Shown here: piece after piece, positions 21,062 through 33,660 of the stretch
How positions within the stretch are numbered: position 1 is the stretch's first letter
Layout: each line of letters opens with the position of its first letter
From: Gnetum montanum
Taxonomy: Eukaryota; Streptophyta; Gnetopsida; Gnetales; Gnetaceae
Reading direction: 5' to 3'
Assembly (NCBI GenBank): GCA_015680685.1
Contig: MNCI01020248.1
Span: 22,516 to 62,212 of the forward strand
DNA length: 39,697 nt
The notes under the pieces: generated by a model
Told to the model about the DNA's origin: nothing
The model's input: only the letters and a program-made list of their open reading frames with translations
The model's database searches: none
Translations under genes and position numbers: made by a program

Positions 21062-22000
21062 AAAAGCCTAACCTCTTTAAGTGGTTCTATCCAAACCCAA
21101 ATCCATGTATTTCAACTTAAGAAATAAGTACCCAAAAGATCATTACATAGAGGCTTAATGCTTATTCTACTAAGGAGAGGTCCTAGAAGGGTCAATGAAT
21201 AGGTGATAGCCGAACCTCTTTTAAGTGGATACCAATTACTAATCTCAAATCTATTACCTAATTTCAATATAAGTTTTATCATACCTTCATTAATCATTTG
21301 ACCAAAAGAACCTTTAGAAAGAGCTTCCTTATACATGTTGAAAAACTCTATATCAATATCATCCTAAAATGTTTTTATAAAAATCACAAAGTAGATTTTC
21401 TATTAATTGCGAAAAATAAAACTTCTTTAAAATCGTACATAGTTAACATGTCATCCTTTTACAAAATGGAGTAAGAATAAGTGGGATTCATAGATAAATA
21501 AAAGTTTAAAGCCTCTTGATCAACATATTGTGAAATAAATACATATGAATAATGATTTAAAAAGCATTTAAAATATCTATAAAAGTAGAGAAAATCTCAC
21601 TATTAACATGAATTTTAGTTTATTTGATAACATATTGTAGGGACTTCTAAAAACTTGATGAATTATTTTGAGGCTCTATCCCTTATATTTAACCAAAATA
21701 ATTGATTCTTAAGTAAATCACCTTTAGTTTTCTAGTCTTCAAAATTTGTTGCAACTATTGGAGGCTAGCAAGTTATTATTAAATACTTTCATTATGAGGG
21801 GTATGAGATAAATTTTATGTCTAGTTTCAAGGGTAATAGCTTGAAACTTTTTAGTGAGCATTTACCAAAATATCTTAAAAATTTAACAATGTAGACAGTA
21901 ATGTTTTCCCATCATTCAACGAAGCCATCAAAATTCATAGGTATTGAACCAAGTTCCAACTATGAAAAAAAGACATCTAAAAATTTTTATTGCACAAAAA

Positions 22001-24084
22001 AACAATATTAATAATAAAAAGTTTAGACCAAAGATTCACATAGCCTATCCTTTAAATAGAGAACTTGATAGGAAGTTGTTCTGCCTTCTAGATGTGCTTG
22101 ACCAAATAAGTTGTACTCAAACATAAAGCATAAATTAAGGGAACTAGAGAGATCTATTAAATTTGTGGAAAATTTTTAGCAAGCCAACTTTATAGTTAAA
22201 TCAAGTGAATCAAATTAGACCTTTATGATTGCCACCAACATTAGGATCTAAAAGTGTAACCCTATTTCAAAAGAGGATTAACTATGCATTAATCTTATTG
22301 AAAGTAAAAAGCATCACTCTTAATTTACCAAAGGCATTTTTGACATATTAAAATATCCACAAATCAACCAAGCAACATGAAGAAAATCATTATTAAGTTG
22401 ATTCCAATACAAAGCTTTTTTTTTTGTTATAATATGAAACATATATATTGTAGATACCAAAAATCAAACCAAAAACATTCAAATGAATCCAAACATCTGT
22501 TAGAATTTAAGTTAATCATAATACACAATTATTAGTTATGTAACCCTATATGGTAATTTTTAAACTTCTATGTTGATTTGTAACTATTTGTAAGGTTGTA
22601 ATGTTAAATTGTGAACCATCATAACTTTGCTTACGAAATAAAGAGAAAGTATCATTAAAGTTAGGAAGTGTGGAAAGTGTGTAACCATGAGAAGATAAAA
22701 TATGTACGTAAGAAGAATAAGCAGACTAGAAAGATAGTTGTAATTTAGAGAAGAAGAAGTCTAAAATAATGAATGATCAAGCATCATAAGAAGCGAATAT
22801 GAAGAAGTTATGATGATCAACCATAGTAACTTGTGATGAACTTCATAATTGAATAGTCAAAGGTGTAATTGAGCATCCTTTTCCAAAGGAGCTAATGTAC
22901 CACGTAGACTCAAAAGTGAGTGAGAATCCAGTTTTCTAAAGAGGAAGAGAAGGTTCACAAGTTGAGCCAAGCTTAATCCTAATCCAATTTTTTAAATATA
23001 AAGCAAAGATCAGTCGAGAAGCCTCATTGGAGTAAAGAAAAAGCTACCAAGAAGTGTAGCTAAGTTGTATGCAAAGTTTGTGCACAAGTTGACCAAGGAT
23101 GTCCATAGTTTCCATCACAAGTCCAAAAGTCATTATTGTAAATTATAATCTATCATGTTCATAAATAACTTTAATTACTAATTATGTTACGAAAAAATAA
23201 GTTGAGGAGTTATGAGGTTAAGTTCTTAACTATAATATCCTTAAATTACAAAGAATTTTCGAGGTTTGGAATTGCGTGAATAATGATATTTCTTCCATAT
23301 CACAATACTTGGGCTGCTTGGTTTCCGTGTTTTTTTCCTCTTTTAGCAAAGCATGATCCACGGAGAGAAATATTTGAAGAGGTTTATGAATGGCATGAGA
23401 CACTCATGTCAGCAAAGAAAATTTAGGAGTAGTTTGGTGTGATGCCAAATTTCTCCCAAAGAAGTTCACCTACACAAAAGTTCCCAACTCCCTGTGAGGG
23501 AAACTGATTGGAATTGGTTTTCATTGACCAATTATTAGAACGTTACATGTCAATGCTTGGTACAACTCCTATGAATGCAAGTCAATTTTCTTGGTGACAA
23601 TGCTAAAGCAAAGAGTAGAACTCTGAACCAAACCAACCCTCGCATGTTCCCTCCAACTGGTTCTAGTAGTGGGTCCAAGCTAAAAGTGTCAGACAAAAGA
23701 AATATACTAAAGTAAACCTTGCCTTTTCTTTCCCCTCCAAGGATTGTGAAAATGACCTTCATTAAAACTATTTTATCTTGAACAAAGAAATGGTATTATG
23801 TAACATATACCTATACAATAAATTGGAGGGTGGGAAAAACTACATTTTAGGGTGTAGAATGAATGGAAGAGTTTATCTAACTCAAAACTAGATTACTATA
23901 TGTACCCTTTAAAATATAGCCAGCATGAAAGTTTTGTAGAGCATTATGGAATGTTATGTTAATCTAATGTAGGTTACAAATAGAAAAGGATAATCTAAAA
24001 ATAAAAACTATTTCAAGAAATCTATTTCCATGTAAAATTTGGAGGAGATTTACCTACTAATTTTAATAGGAGTAAATGTTGGAT
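22001..24084. other. Unassigned sequence, no gene seen
   Basis: AT-rich with only short frames on both strands. I find no LTR ends, RT motifs or tRNA boxes. 23880-24084 may be the decayed 5' leader of the accessory ORF that follows, but no motif proves it. Confidence 0.45.
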
Positions 24085-25620
24085 TATTGTTATTGATTAT
24101 AACCTAAAATATGTCATGTTTGAGGATGTTTCTTATTGTTGTTTCTTTGTAGTTAAGTTCTAGTTTATTTATTGGCCAACTCTTAACATCAATGAATATT
24201 GGTATCTTAGGAAAATCTACCAATCTTGGCATAAGCAGAAAGATGTTATGGTCAATATTAAAGGAATTACAATGTCTTATGTCGTGGATGCTATTGTTGT
24301 GATGTTAGATTTACCCAACATGGGCACAAAAGCTATTGTGATCTTTACCTAGTTCAATCATAACACAAAAAGTCTATGGTTGGAGAGAGCCTATAGAGAC
24401 AAGAAGAAGCAGTATGAAATCATGTTTACAATAGAAAAGATTTATTTTAAGATAGAGACTTACCACATCTACACTTCTATGTGCCTAAACATGATATCAA
24501 TTATGCAACAAAGGGGAGCACTATACTAAGTTGGAAGTAATCATCTAACATGACTCATCCATTTTTCTTGAAGATCCAATGTTTGTTTAAGAAGAAGCAA
24601 ATCAATAGGCCAACACTTCCATTTCTATGCCTCATTTTGTAGCTTTGCAAGCAAGCTGGGATATTGGAGTATATAAATCATGTGGTTAGAAGGGCTTCAA
24701 ATGCATGATACTCAAACATGATAAAGTCCATACCAGCAAAGAATTATCATATGGAACCACCTTTGAGCACTGAATATCCACAAAGAAAACTTGTAGTAAA
24801 AACATATAGTGTAGGATCAAGTACTCATGTTCTTGTAGTAGATCCTACTACCTATAATCCAATAATGATCCATCTACAGGAAATATCACAAACTATAAGC
24901 TAGAGGGTTAGAGACTTTTGAAAATGCTTGGATACATTGTATGATGAACCTAAAGTTTTCAAAGACCTAGTATTAGGAAGAATTTTAGGGCAATCCACAA
25001 GGGATGACTAGATTATACGAATTTCTGTAAGGTAGCTACATTCTAGATCACCCTTGCATTTAGTGATGGAGCCATAATCTTGATTATGCTCCATAAAAGC
25101 AAGGAGGATGTTGCCAAGGATGTTCTAGAATATGTGAGCATTGCCTTGAATGTTACTATGGCTCCCATTTTTAACTTTACCATTGCCCAAGATGTTTATG
25201 AACTTGTAAGTGTTGGAGGAGCTAGTGGATTAATGAGTGCAACAAAGTAGAAGGATGTGTTAGATTGACTAGTCCAACCTAGCCAAACTATTTAGGACAT
25301 TTTTGAGATCCCTCAAATTATCATAATATTTTAATCTTAACTAATTTTAGTTAAGGAAAAGTTGATGTTCAACGAGACCCAATTACAACATGTGAAGTTC
25401 AAAGTTTAGTAATTATAGGATGAGATTATCCAACTATGAGCTCAACTACAGGATCCAACTTTATTCATGACACTACAGGTGCTAAGTGCTATCACTAACA
25501 TCAATTGGAAATTGAATAGGAGATGACCACATGGAATGCATCTGCTACTGAGGCTATGACTTATGCCTTACAAAAGAATATTACCATGTTGAAATTTAAA
25601 AAAAACTCTAACATCCCTTC
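24085..25620 (+). pseudogene. Accessory ORF, second copy (N-terminal domain and start of coil)
   Basis: Translated across frames, this stretch runs parallel to the ORF at 34160-36958: a YWP.L..NEYWYLRK block (WPILLESEECIWMKH there), VNIKGITMSYVVDAIVVML (IDIHGISVDFFIKAIEEVL), LPNMGTKA (FPNRGPKV), LWLERAYRDKKK at 24374-24409 (VWLKRMYGKKD), YFKIETYHI at 24443-24469 (YFKIDTYHI), LPFLCLI at 24616-24636 (FPFPCLI) and HVVRRASNA (DILRKAQNA). Further on is a Gln/Lys/Glu-rich stretch (KEKLMFNETQLQHVKFK, about 25350) that fits the coiled-coil half. No primer site, LTR or polypurine tract was found next to it. Many stops and frameshifts. Product unknown. The wording of the domain resembles the plant transposon-associated domain found in Athila/Ogre accessory ORFs, but I could not test this. 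Confidence 0.75.
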
Positions 25621-27434
25621 AAGTGTACAACCTTATAATTGACATTTTCAAAAAATCAAAAAGTGAAAAATTAATTATTAGTTGGAATGATGATCTATGC
25701 CCTAACATTATTTACATTACTTTTAACATTTGTGCATGAAATTAAGGATTTGAGGTAGTAATAAAAAGTTATGCTAACATATTAACATCCAAAAGAATAC
25801 AAGAAATTGGTGGCACATAATCTATATTACCATTACTTCAGCACTTAATATTAACCTTGAGAAGCTAATCATTAGCTATATCCTACTTCTCAACATTAGC
25901 TTTGATCTCTTAGTTAACATTAGTTTTTGTAGATAAAGAAAAATTTGTCTTATGAGCTATTTGTCTAGACTAAGCAATATTTCATGTAATAAAAGTAAAA
26001 ACATAGAAACTTCTATCTTCTTTGATTTCTTTATTATCATTTGATCATTTCTAAGGATCATCATTGAAGAAATATTAGTAGGTATTTCTTTGAGGAACAT
26101 GATTCCTAACTGTGAAAGCCTAATGACTTGAACAATATCAATAAGTATGATCAAGACCTTACACTCCCTCATAGTGAATGAGTTGCATTCCTAGGTGCAA
26201 AGCATCATTGTAGGGAGGCTAATGCTAGTGTGAAGAACACAACAAAAAAGCTTTTGCAACCATTTGAAATGAAGGTAAGCCAAGCACAATAGTTGTGCAC
26301 ATCTTCAATGTTCATTGGCTCCCTAAGAATAGTCTATTAACCCATGGTAACGAGAAAGGAGGGAGGAAAGTATTAGCTTCAATCTTGACTATGATGCAAT
26401 ATATTGACAACAAGGCATCATACTTACTAGCGCAAGAATGCATGCCAAAAGGAAATAAGGCATTCCCTACTAAGGGGCTCATGATGTAGTTTGCACAAAA
26501 AATTTTGAAAAGATCATATTATCACTTGTAAGATATGGCATATTGCAAAAATAAAGGAACAATTTTGGAAAAGATGGTAAACATATTCTTTGTCATGTAG
26601 TTATAGTACATAACAACTCTAGCCATGAAAGGTATGTTCTTTGAGGTTGTCCTAGGTTAAGATGATGCCATGTGCAAGTTGCCATATGAACATTTGTATA
26701 CACATGATGATAAGAATATGCCACATGTTGGTTGCCTAATGAGGATGATATGGAAAGAAAACACACTCCTAATCTTGCTAGTGGAACTTCCCAAGGATGC
26801 TTAGTTTGACAAGATGAAAAGAAAGAGGGTAAGATTGACAAGCAATGTTAGCTAGATTCGCTATTAAGTAGATAGAAGGTGATGTAATTTGATAAGTATA
26901 GTGGGTTTGGCTAGTGGGGCACTTAGTTTAAAAAGGATGTTGATAGTGTGAAGATCTTAAAAGATGGGTTTCTAGTAATAAATAATAAATAAGATGGATT
27001 TGGGCCATTGGCAAGGAATTGTGTAAAACATGATGGAGGACTAGTAGGTGTTGGCAAAGTGCATACATGTTGGAAGCTTGATCTAAGTGAGGTAGAAGCT
27101 TGATCTAAGTGAGGTAGAGGAAGATCATGTTCTAGGAAACCAACATTTGCTAGAAGAACAAAGAGATTTTGAGGTATTGGTAGCTTCACTAGAAGGAGTA
27201 CTTTGCAATGAGAATATCATGCAAAATTATGTAAAAATCCAAGAGATTTTGAAGGATTCTTTGACAACTCAGAGCTCTTGCAACCCTTCATCCCTAGACT
27301 TGTCATCAACATCCTAGCTAATGTTAATAAATTCAGAAATACTAATGTTGATGGTAATGTTTTTAATCCTATGAAGGACAAACAAGTCCCACCACCATTG
27401 GATACATGCTAGATGATGTAGATCCTATACCAAC
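25621..27434. other. Unassigned sequence, no gene seen
   Basis: Several short frames (for example 26295-26489 plus) match nothing I know. A 22-bp unit GAAGCTTGATCTAAGTGAGG+TA is repeated exactly in tandem at 27073-27094 and 27095-27116. Confidence 0.45.
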
Positions 27435-28900
27435 TAATGAGTGGTAGAGTAGATCCTATGCCAAAAAATACAAATTACAAGAGTTTATGCATAATCTAAT
27501 CAAATTTTGTGGATTGAGACTAGTTAATTGCCTTAGATAGCTAAATGTTGAGTCGTTGATAGTTATCTTTCCTATCAAACTTGTGTGGGCTTAATTTGTA
27601 TGGTTAAGTATGATTGAGGCACATGATTAAAATATTATTTATTAAAATATTTTAAATATTAAATTTCTAACTAATTATTCTAAGAGCAAGAAGAATAAAT
27701 CTAGTCTAGCCTAGGCATGAGGTATCTATTCCTAACTTGTTGTACACATCCTAAACATGCATTAGCATTACTAGGTTACTAATTATTTACTGCGTACTAA
27801 GTGTTCCTTGCTAAGATCACTAAATGTTTATGCATCTATGCTTGAAGTTGTTCGTACTCATGCAAAGTAGCCAAGTGCAATAAAAGGTAAATTAATAAAC
27901 TAAGTTTTTAGAATTAGAAGAACAAGTAAAGGAAATTGCAATTTAAGAGATTAAAACACTAAGCCAAGTACTACAATGAAAGAAGTATATCTCGATTTTA
28001 TTTTCGCCATGCANGAAGTAAATTACAATTTAAGAGATTAAAAAACTAAGCCAAGTACTGCAATGAAAGAAGTAGATCTCAATTTTATTTTTTCCATACA
28101 AATGTGTCTATGTACATCAACACTTGACTAAAATGTCGTACAATTTATTCAATCTAAGTTGCAAGCACTTGTTGACAAATTCTATCTTCTACAAAATCAA
28201 ATTGTAAGAGTCTAGCTACGGATATGACCTAGTGGTACCATAAATGCATTGCATATGCATATGCATACTTATATAGGTATTTATTATGCATGCATCAATG
28301 CTAATGCATTGATGAAACCAAACCTACTGCAATGCTACTATGTCAATGTGCAGCCAACTAGATTAATGTTTATTACTAGCAAACCCTAAACGAATCCACT
28401 TCCACATGTTTAAGCAAATTTAACTTAAAAAATAAGAACATAAAGAACTAAAAAATATCTTCCTCTATTAGTTTAGTCTCAAATATAGAAGTACAACATT
28501 GATTTTATTTCTTCCATGAAAATATGTCCTGATACATCAATACTTTAATAAATTAATGTACAATCCACTCAACCCATGGTGCAAGCACTCAGTGACAAAT
28601 TCTAACTTCTACGAAATCAAATTATAAGAGTCTAAATAAGGATATGATCCAATGATGCCATAAATGTAGTGCATATAAACACTTTTATAGGCATTTATTA
28701 TAATTTCATTAATGCTAATACATTGACGAAGCCATATCTACTTCAACTCTACTATGTCGATGCAACCAACTTGATCAATGTTCATTACCAAAACACCCTA
28801 AATAGATCTGCTTCCATAAGCTCCTAAACAAAATTAACTTAGAAAACTAGAATACAAAGAGTTGTAGAAGTCTCCCTCAATTAATTCAATCTCAAGTATA
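27435..28900 (-). repeat. Diverged LTR with duplicated U3 region
   Basis: The left part follows the minus-strand LTR at 5541-6397 in order (ATGAGTGGTAGAG, ATCTAATCAAATTTT, TGGTTAAGTATGATTGAGGCA, TACACATCCTAAACATG, GCTTGAAGTTGTTCGTACT). On its U3 side two copies of a unit of about 420 bp lie in tandem (about 28065-28487 and 28488-28900). Each has a TATA-like element on the minus strand (CCTATATAAG near 28272; CCTATAAAAG near 28690). No primer site lies to the left and no polypurine tract to the right, so solo or truncated. U3 end uncertain. Confidence 0.68.
28014..28014. other. Undetermined base between similar flanks
   Basis: 27924-28013 and 28015-28102 are about 88 bases of the same sequence with roughly ten differences, on either side of one N. 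This is either an unmerged overlap of diverged haplotypes or a real small duplication. Confidence 0.7.
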
Positions 28901-29396
28901 GAAGTATAATATCAATGAGGATCCAAGCTCAACTCAACTCTCTCATAGATCTTAGAGGTCACACATGTCCCCTTTGAATCCCTCAAACATCCTTAAACAT
29001 AGAGCATACAAGCTCAAGATAAGATAACACTTATAAAAGATTCTCTCAAGCTCTTTCAAATGCTCTTAGTCTTGCTTTTCACTTAGATTCTATTATCTTA
29101 CATTAGGCTCTCTCTTTTCCCTTACCTTAGGCTCTCTCTTATCCTTTGCATGGGCATTAGACATCTTTTATAGTGATTGAAGTGACCCTTGGTATGCCAT
29201 AACTGTTGGTCTTATTTTAAAGATTTGTGCATTTTTTGAAAAATCATTTATTCCAACTTGCAAGTGACTAGGATGTACAATCACTCATACGTCACAATCT
29301 ATGATCAAATTGCAACTCACAACATTCTTGCATTAGTAAAACTGCATATTTTTTGCTTTTACTTCTTTTCTGATTGCAACAAACTCCATCCAACAA
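28901..29396. other. Unassigned sequence, no gene seen
   Basis: A CT-rich stretch with TTAGGCTCTCTCTT twice (about 29103 and 29127). It may be leftover U3 of the LTR to its left; nothing coding. Confidence 0.4.
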
Positions 29397-29708
29397 CCAT
29401 TAGGGACAGATGCTCATCGCACTTAGGCTAGCTTAGATCTTATTTCCTATTACCCATTAGCTTAATTAAGTTATGTCTTATGGTCCTTAGGGTTTAGGGT
29501 TTAGGGTTTAGGGATCACATCATACACCTCACTTTGGACTAGACCATACGTGATAAAGAGGATACTAGTCCATGTGGGAAGACAACAAACTGCGATCAAC
29601 GTATAATCGTCTAGGTGCCATAACTAGTCCATTCACAGAGTTAGACTGAATCACATGTACACAATCATATTTGAATGGTTGAGCATAGGGGTACCTCACT
29701 GCTTATCA
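29397..29708 (+). repeat. Tail of the 5' LTR of element C
   Basis: It matches the last 312 bases of the 37135-37995 LTR, from ATTAGGGACAGATGCTCATC to GGGGTACCTCACTGCTTATCA. U3 and R are missing, so this copy has no 5' promoter. It carries a TTTAGGG tract that the 3' LTR lacks. Confidence 0.88.
29487..29513 (+). repeat. Interstitial telomere-like repeat (TTTAGGG)
   Basis: One TTAGGG followed by three TTTAGGG units, the plant telomere unit, inside the LTR tail. At the same place the element C 3' LTR has TTAGGAGTAGCATAGTAGTAGGG. Confidence 0.85.
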
Positions 29709-29709
29709 T

Positions 29710-29727
29710 TGGCACCATTGCCAAGGA
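29710..29727 (+). other. Primer binding site of element C, tRNA-Asp type
   Basis: TGGCACCATTGCCAAGGA, one base after the LTR end. It differs from the tRNA-Asp complement TGGCGCCGTTGCCGGGGA at four positions, all G-to-A. Confidence 0.88.
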
Positions 29728-29842
29728 TAGTGCTAGTTATCTAGATTAGTTATATCATACAAGATTGCTGTAATAGGGTATTAACGATATATCTTTTAGA
29801 CAAAGAAATTAAATTCAATTAAGTCACACACAATTCACGACA

Positions 29843-32207
29843 ATGTATCTTTCACAAGACAATGATAACACAACATCTAGCAAGGTAATTCATTGGAGAA
29901 CCAATGAGATATATGATGAAGAAGACGTTTGGAGTACTCAATCTTATGTAGGAGCTTCATATGTTCATAGACACCCAATAATACTCAAGGACTTTTGTCA
30001 TCCAACTCAAATAGCTCTAGTGAAGATGGGAAATCCCATAGAATATGGGGGCCCATAAGGTCTAGGACCTTCTCAATGGGTACCAAGACTACATCAAGGG
30101 ATGATTGGGAGACTTACAAAAGTCATGATAAGTCTTCCAGTTCCCTCTCTTTCTCTACTCTTTCAACAAGAAGTTGTGACATGGATGACTATTCCTTAAG
30201 GGGTTTGCATAGAAATAAAAATTGAACCCACAAGTAAAATTAGGAATGCCAACATGAACATAGACAACATTATTCCAACTCATGAATTCACAAGCTATTT
30301 AGTGATGATGAGACCTTGTTAGCCACTAAGGGCCTACTGCATATAACAAATGCCATTCAGATATCCCACAGGCATCACAAGGAAAGTCATCTACCCAAGC
30401 TTGATTTAAATAGCTTTCCTAAGTTCTTAAGAGGCTATGATTTAGATTCGCAACATCATTTACAAGCCTTTTATGATGCTTGTGTATGGGACAACATTGA
30501 GAATGGGTGGAAAAGGCTTAAGCTCTTCCCTATGATACTTGTTGGCCAAGAAAAAGTGTTGTACATGTCTTTAAAACTGAATTCAATTCAGTATTGGCCT
30601 ACAATGGTAAACCTCTTAAACAAAAGATATCAAACCTCTGCAAGAGTGTTGGCCTTGAGGAGACAAATCCAAGAGTGGAAAAAAGGGCAACATGAACCCT
30701 TGGGCATGGCCTTAGAAAGATATTACTCATTGTTAAACAAATGACCAAGCCATGGGTTCTGCAAGGAAAGGATAATATATCATATCATGGATGGGCTCTA
30801 TAATTAAACAAGGGAGACCCTAGGGATGTATGTTGTAGGTTAGCTATATGAACTAAGAACCCATCAATCCCAAGAGATTATTATGCGGGTAGCAAATGAA
30901 GAAGGAGAAATAGCAAATGGGAGAATGTTAAAAAATTTTAACAGGACCAAACTCTTGAAATAACAAAGGTCCATAATCATGAAGAGGAGAAATCAACTCA
31001 TCTTAAGGAGGTGAAACTGTCCCTACCTTTGTCAATACTAAAATCACTAAATGAAATCAAGGCAAAGATCAATAAGATGGAGTGTGTACATGAAAAATGT
31101 GGAGAATATGTAGACATTATTAGAGGGAGATCCATGCAAGATAACTTTCATGACCAAAACAAACAAATGATACCAAACCTAGAAATAGGATAGAACACCA
31201 TTCGAGAATCTAAAAGAAGGGCTGAAGAAAATAAGGATAGGGGCTCAACCACCAATCATAATTATCAATGCGATGTTTGCCTATACGATCACCCAAAAGG
31301 CCAATGCCCAATCTCGTCACATCTACATGAGCATTGGAGAAGAATGTTTCATCTAGATTTTGTACAGAAGTATTATGCTCAACCATAATGGCAAAACCAC
31401 TACTCGTGGGGGAGGCCATCACCAAACTAGCCACACCCTTTGTATCACCAAAAACCAAGTGCTTATTAGATTCAACACCTTGTTTCTCCAACTGGATCAA
31501 CATCCTCTACTTCACCTCATCGTTATCACTCTTTTGAGTATCATCTGCCCATGTCCTCTCCTACGAGATCACCACCTCATGTTCCTTACACTCCTCCTTA
31601 CTCTTAATATTCTCATCCTTCACCTCCTTCTACATTGCCACTAGTTATACCAAAAGGTTTTGCATCACAACACCAACTAACAACCATTACTTGTGCTACT
31701 ATTGTCAATAGTAGTGGGAGTCCTCCACAATGTTGAAAGCATCCTTTCTTTAGGCATGGTCGTAGAAAGAGGTAGCACAGCTCTGAAACCACTACATCCT
31801 CTAACTCATCATAAGCCCAAGACCTTCATGCACCTTCCTCTTCAAACTTAACACCTTCTATTACCTTATCCAAGCCACCAATTAATACTCCAACAACCAT
31901 GCAGTCTAATGAATATAACAACATGAGGAGACATATCGATCTTTGCGTACCATTTTATGGTCACGAGTGCCATAGTGGGTCAACTTCTTATCACATGACC
32001 ACATCTTATAATCTGCCCCACTATGCCTACTATAATCAAGTGTGTGAATCCCAATTTGGGTATGTTCCTACCACTACAACAAAAGACAGCCAGTGGTTTG
32101 GATATGATTTGACCCCAATATTTTCAACATGCATGGATCCTAACTTTTCATTTATTAATTCTTGCCATGATCAAATATTTAGTCATGGGGGATACCCCCC
32201 ATTCTAA
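29843..32207 (+). pseudogene. Gag of element C with CCHC-like zinc knuckle
   Basis: From the ATG at 29843 the N-terminus (MYLSQDNDNTTSSKVI) differs from element A. The gag domain at 30316-30744 is open for 142 codons: LNSFPKFLRGYDLDSQHHLQ, KRLKLFPMILVGQEKVLYM, MVNLLNKRYQ and WKKGQHEPLGMALERYYSLL. It continues with IMDGLYN.TRETLGMYV and RVANEEGEI. After a Lys/Glu-rich part, CDVCLYDHPKGQC (31269-31307) is a C-X2-C-X3-H-X4-C nucleic-acid-binding knuckle with all four ligands. A Pro/Ser/Tyr-rich tail leads into an open frame 31899-32207 (YNLPHYAYYNQVCESQFGY) that ends at the G-rich tract. Several frame changes and stops. Element A gag is the closest relative in the window. Confidence 0.85.
32179..32200 (+). 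other. Post-gag G-rich tract of element C
   Basis: TTAGTCATGGGGGATACCCC begins at 32179: the family motif AGTCATGGGGG followed at once by a C run, so a short G5/C6 hairpin is possible. It corresponds to 8404-8438 (B) and 16303-16316 (A). Confidence 0.65.
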
Positions 32208-32210
32208 CAA

Positions 32211-33597
32211 GTAGAATTAGTAAATGTTTTTCCTTTTCTTTGGTTTTACAATTGTTTGTTTTCTAATTTCTCATTTTCCAATTTGTTATTTATCTTTTTG
32301 TGGGTAATTTCATTTGTGAATAAAATACTCATGTAACCAGTTGGTTGAGGCATTTTTCTATGTTATTGAGTCACAAGTGAGTAATTATTTGGACAATGAG
32401 CTCACAACATCCACCCATCCATTTTATTAATAAGAGGTTCTTGCTCTGGGTATGATGATATTTTTATTATCATCAAAATTGAAAGTAACTTTATACTCAT
32501 TATGCGTAGAGTGATGGGTGACGAACTAAGAGGGAATGGCAAGGGTGTGACATCAAGGGGACTTGTGGATTCTCTTTGATGACATCTATTTGCGTTATCA
32601 TGCAGCTTGGTTGTACTAAGATCGTTGTATATCTAACAAATAATGGGAGTAAGTGTTGTAATAAAGACACCTAATAAAGGAACTCAATGCTGTTTTGGGG
32701 GGTCCCACTGGAAAGACATGCATCCATGCTTGAAGGTTGGTGGCTTCTCCAAATTACCTTGGGAAAGACAAAGTGCAAAAGAGGACAAAAGAAGAAAAAG
32801 AGAGAAGTGAAGCACAAAAGAAAAGCATAAGAAAAATGTGCTACAAAAAATTCAAATTACTCCTCCCTTGCGCAAAATGCCAAAGTGATCAGACTCGCTA
32901 TCATGATGCTCTTATGGTTGTCTATCATTGGGATGAAACAATGCAATGTCACTGATCAGAGGTATGCACTTGGTTTTGATCTTAGATCAAAAGGCTAATG
33001 GTACTGTAATCATGCACAACACTTAGGATTCATTGTACCTAGGATATGTTACCTCATGTCTTGATCTCTGCAATCCCTTATACAATTCATCTCATCTCAT
33101 GGTCTAGGTACTTCTAACTTGTGTCTTGTGTGGCATAGAATTCGTACCTCATAGTAGTGGTACTTAACATGTGTGTGTTTTGTTGCATGGGTGGAGCTTG
33201 CATTTAAACCTTCTAGTTCCTACAAACATTTTAAGGTGTGATTACACAAGGGCATTATAGGTTGGAACCTACTTTGGGGAGGATCCACTTGCATGACTTT
33301 TGTAACTTGTACTTGTTGCACATCATAACATCATTTTATACCCTCCAAGTACTCCATTGCCAATACTATTCTTTCCCTTATCATAATTTTAATCGAACAT
33401 TCCTTAGAAACATTACATGTCTTTTTTCCTTATCCTTTTCAAAGAACTTCATTGTATGACTCCACATCATTACAGTTTCGGTGCCTCAATTCCCACTTGC
33501 CATTACCCCAAAAATTTTTGAATCTACCTCAATCCTTCAATTTTGGCCCTAAAATGTGAACAATCATGAATTTTACTATGTACCCTATCTTGGTTGG
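32211..33597 (+). other. 3' non-coding spacer of element C
   Basis: Colinear with the spacers of A and B. The best-kept box, ACTTTGGGGAGGATCCACTT (33271-33290), is nearly identical to A. The open frame 32737-32955 (Lys/Glu-rich) has no match in A or B and is probably chance. Confidence 0.65.
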
Positions 33598-33660
33598 GAT
33601 GCGATATCGGGTATGCACTATTGTGTACGTGATATCGCATCTCTAAAAAGTATATATTAG
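33598..33660 (+). promoter_or_regulatory. Internal U3-like promoter module
   Basis: GATGCGATATCGGGTATGCA and TACGTGATATCGCATCTC repeat the CGATATCG palindrome pattern otherwise seen only in the LTR U3 regions. They are followed by TATATATTAG (33651-33660), at the spacing from palindromes to TATA seen in the LTRs. It lies 500 bases upstream of the accessory ORF start. Promoter activity is inferred. Confidence 0.55.

Larger units (their letters stand above)
19470..22000 (-). pseudogene. L1-type LINE reverse transcriptase, split by other insertions
   Basis: The minus strand carries plant L1-type RT blocks. From about 22000 comes a degraded endonuclease-RT linker (SLKSFKLLPLKL-like), then EALSKGSFGQMINEGMIKLI and NRFEISNWYP at 21330-21240. 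After the break, ISLSNFNYKIT, PQLVNLES.SYVLGRFILDN and VVLKLDYAKAYDKME occur at 19790-19551. These match the IPK...NWRPI, YKI.AK, Q.GF..GR.I.DN and KLDF.KAYD motifs of the family in the right order. Between them lie about 420 bp of partly tandem sequence (period about 147 bp: CCTCTTTAAGTGG at 21072 and CCTCTTTTAAGTGG at 21219) plus the solo LTR. The catalytic FADD part is not seen downstream. Dead, with many stops. Confidence 0.78.

Noticed and set aside
27073-27116. Exact 22-bp tandem pair as a regulatory element
   Set aside because: Two copies only, no context; probably replication slippage.
29487-29513. A true telomere or chromosome end
   Set aside because: Under four units, inside an LTR, with the element continuing on both sides.
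32737-32955. Lys/Glu-rich frame in the spacer of element C
   Set aside because: Purine-rich DNA gives such frames by chance, and A and B lack it.
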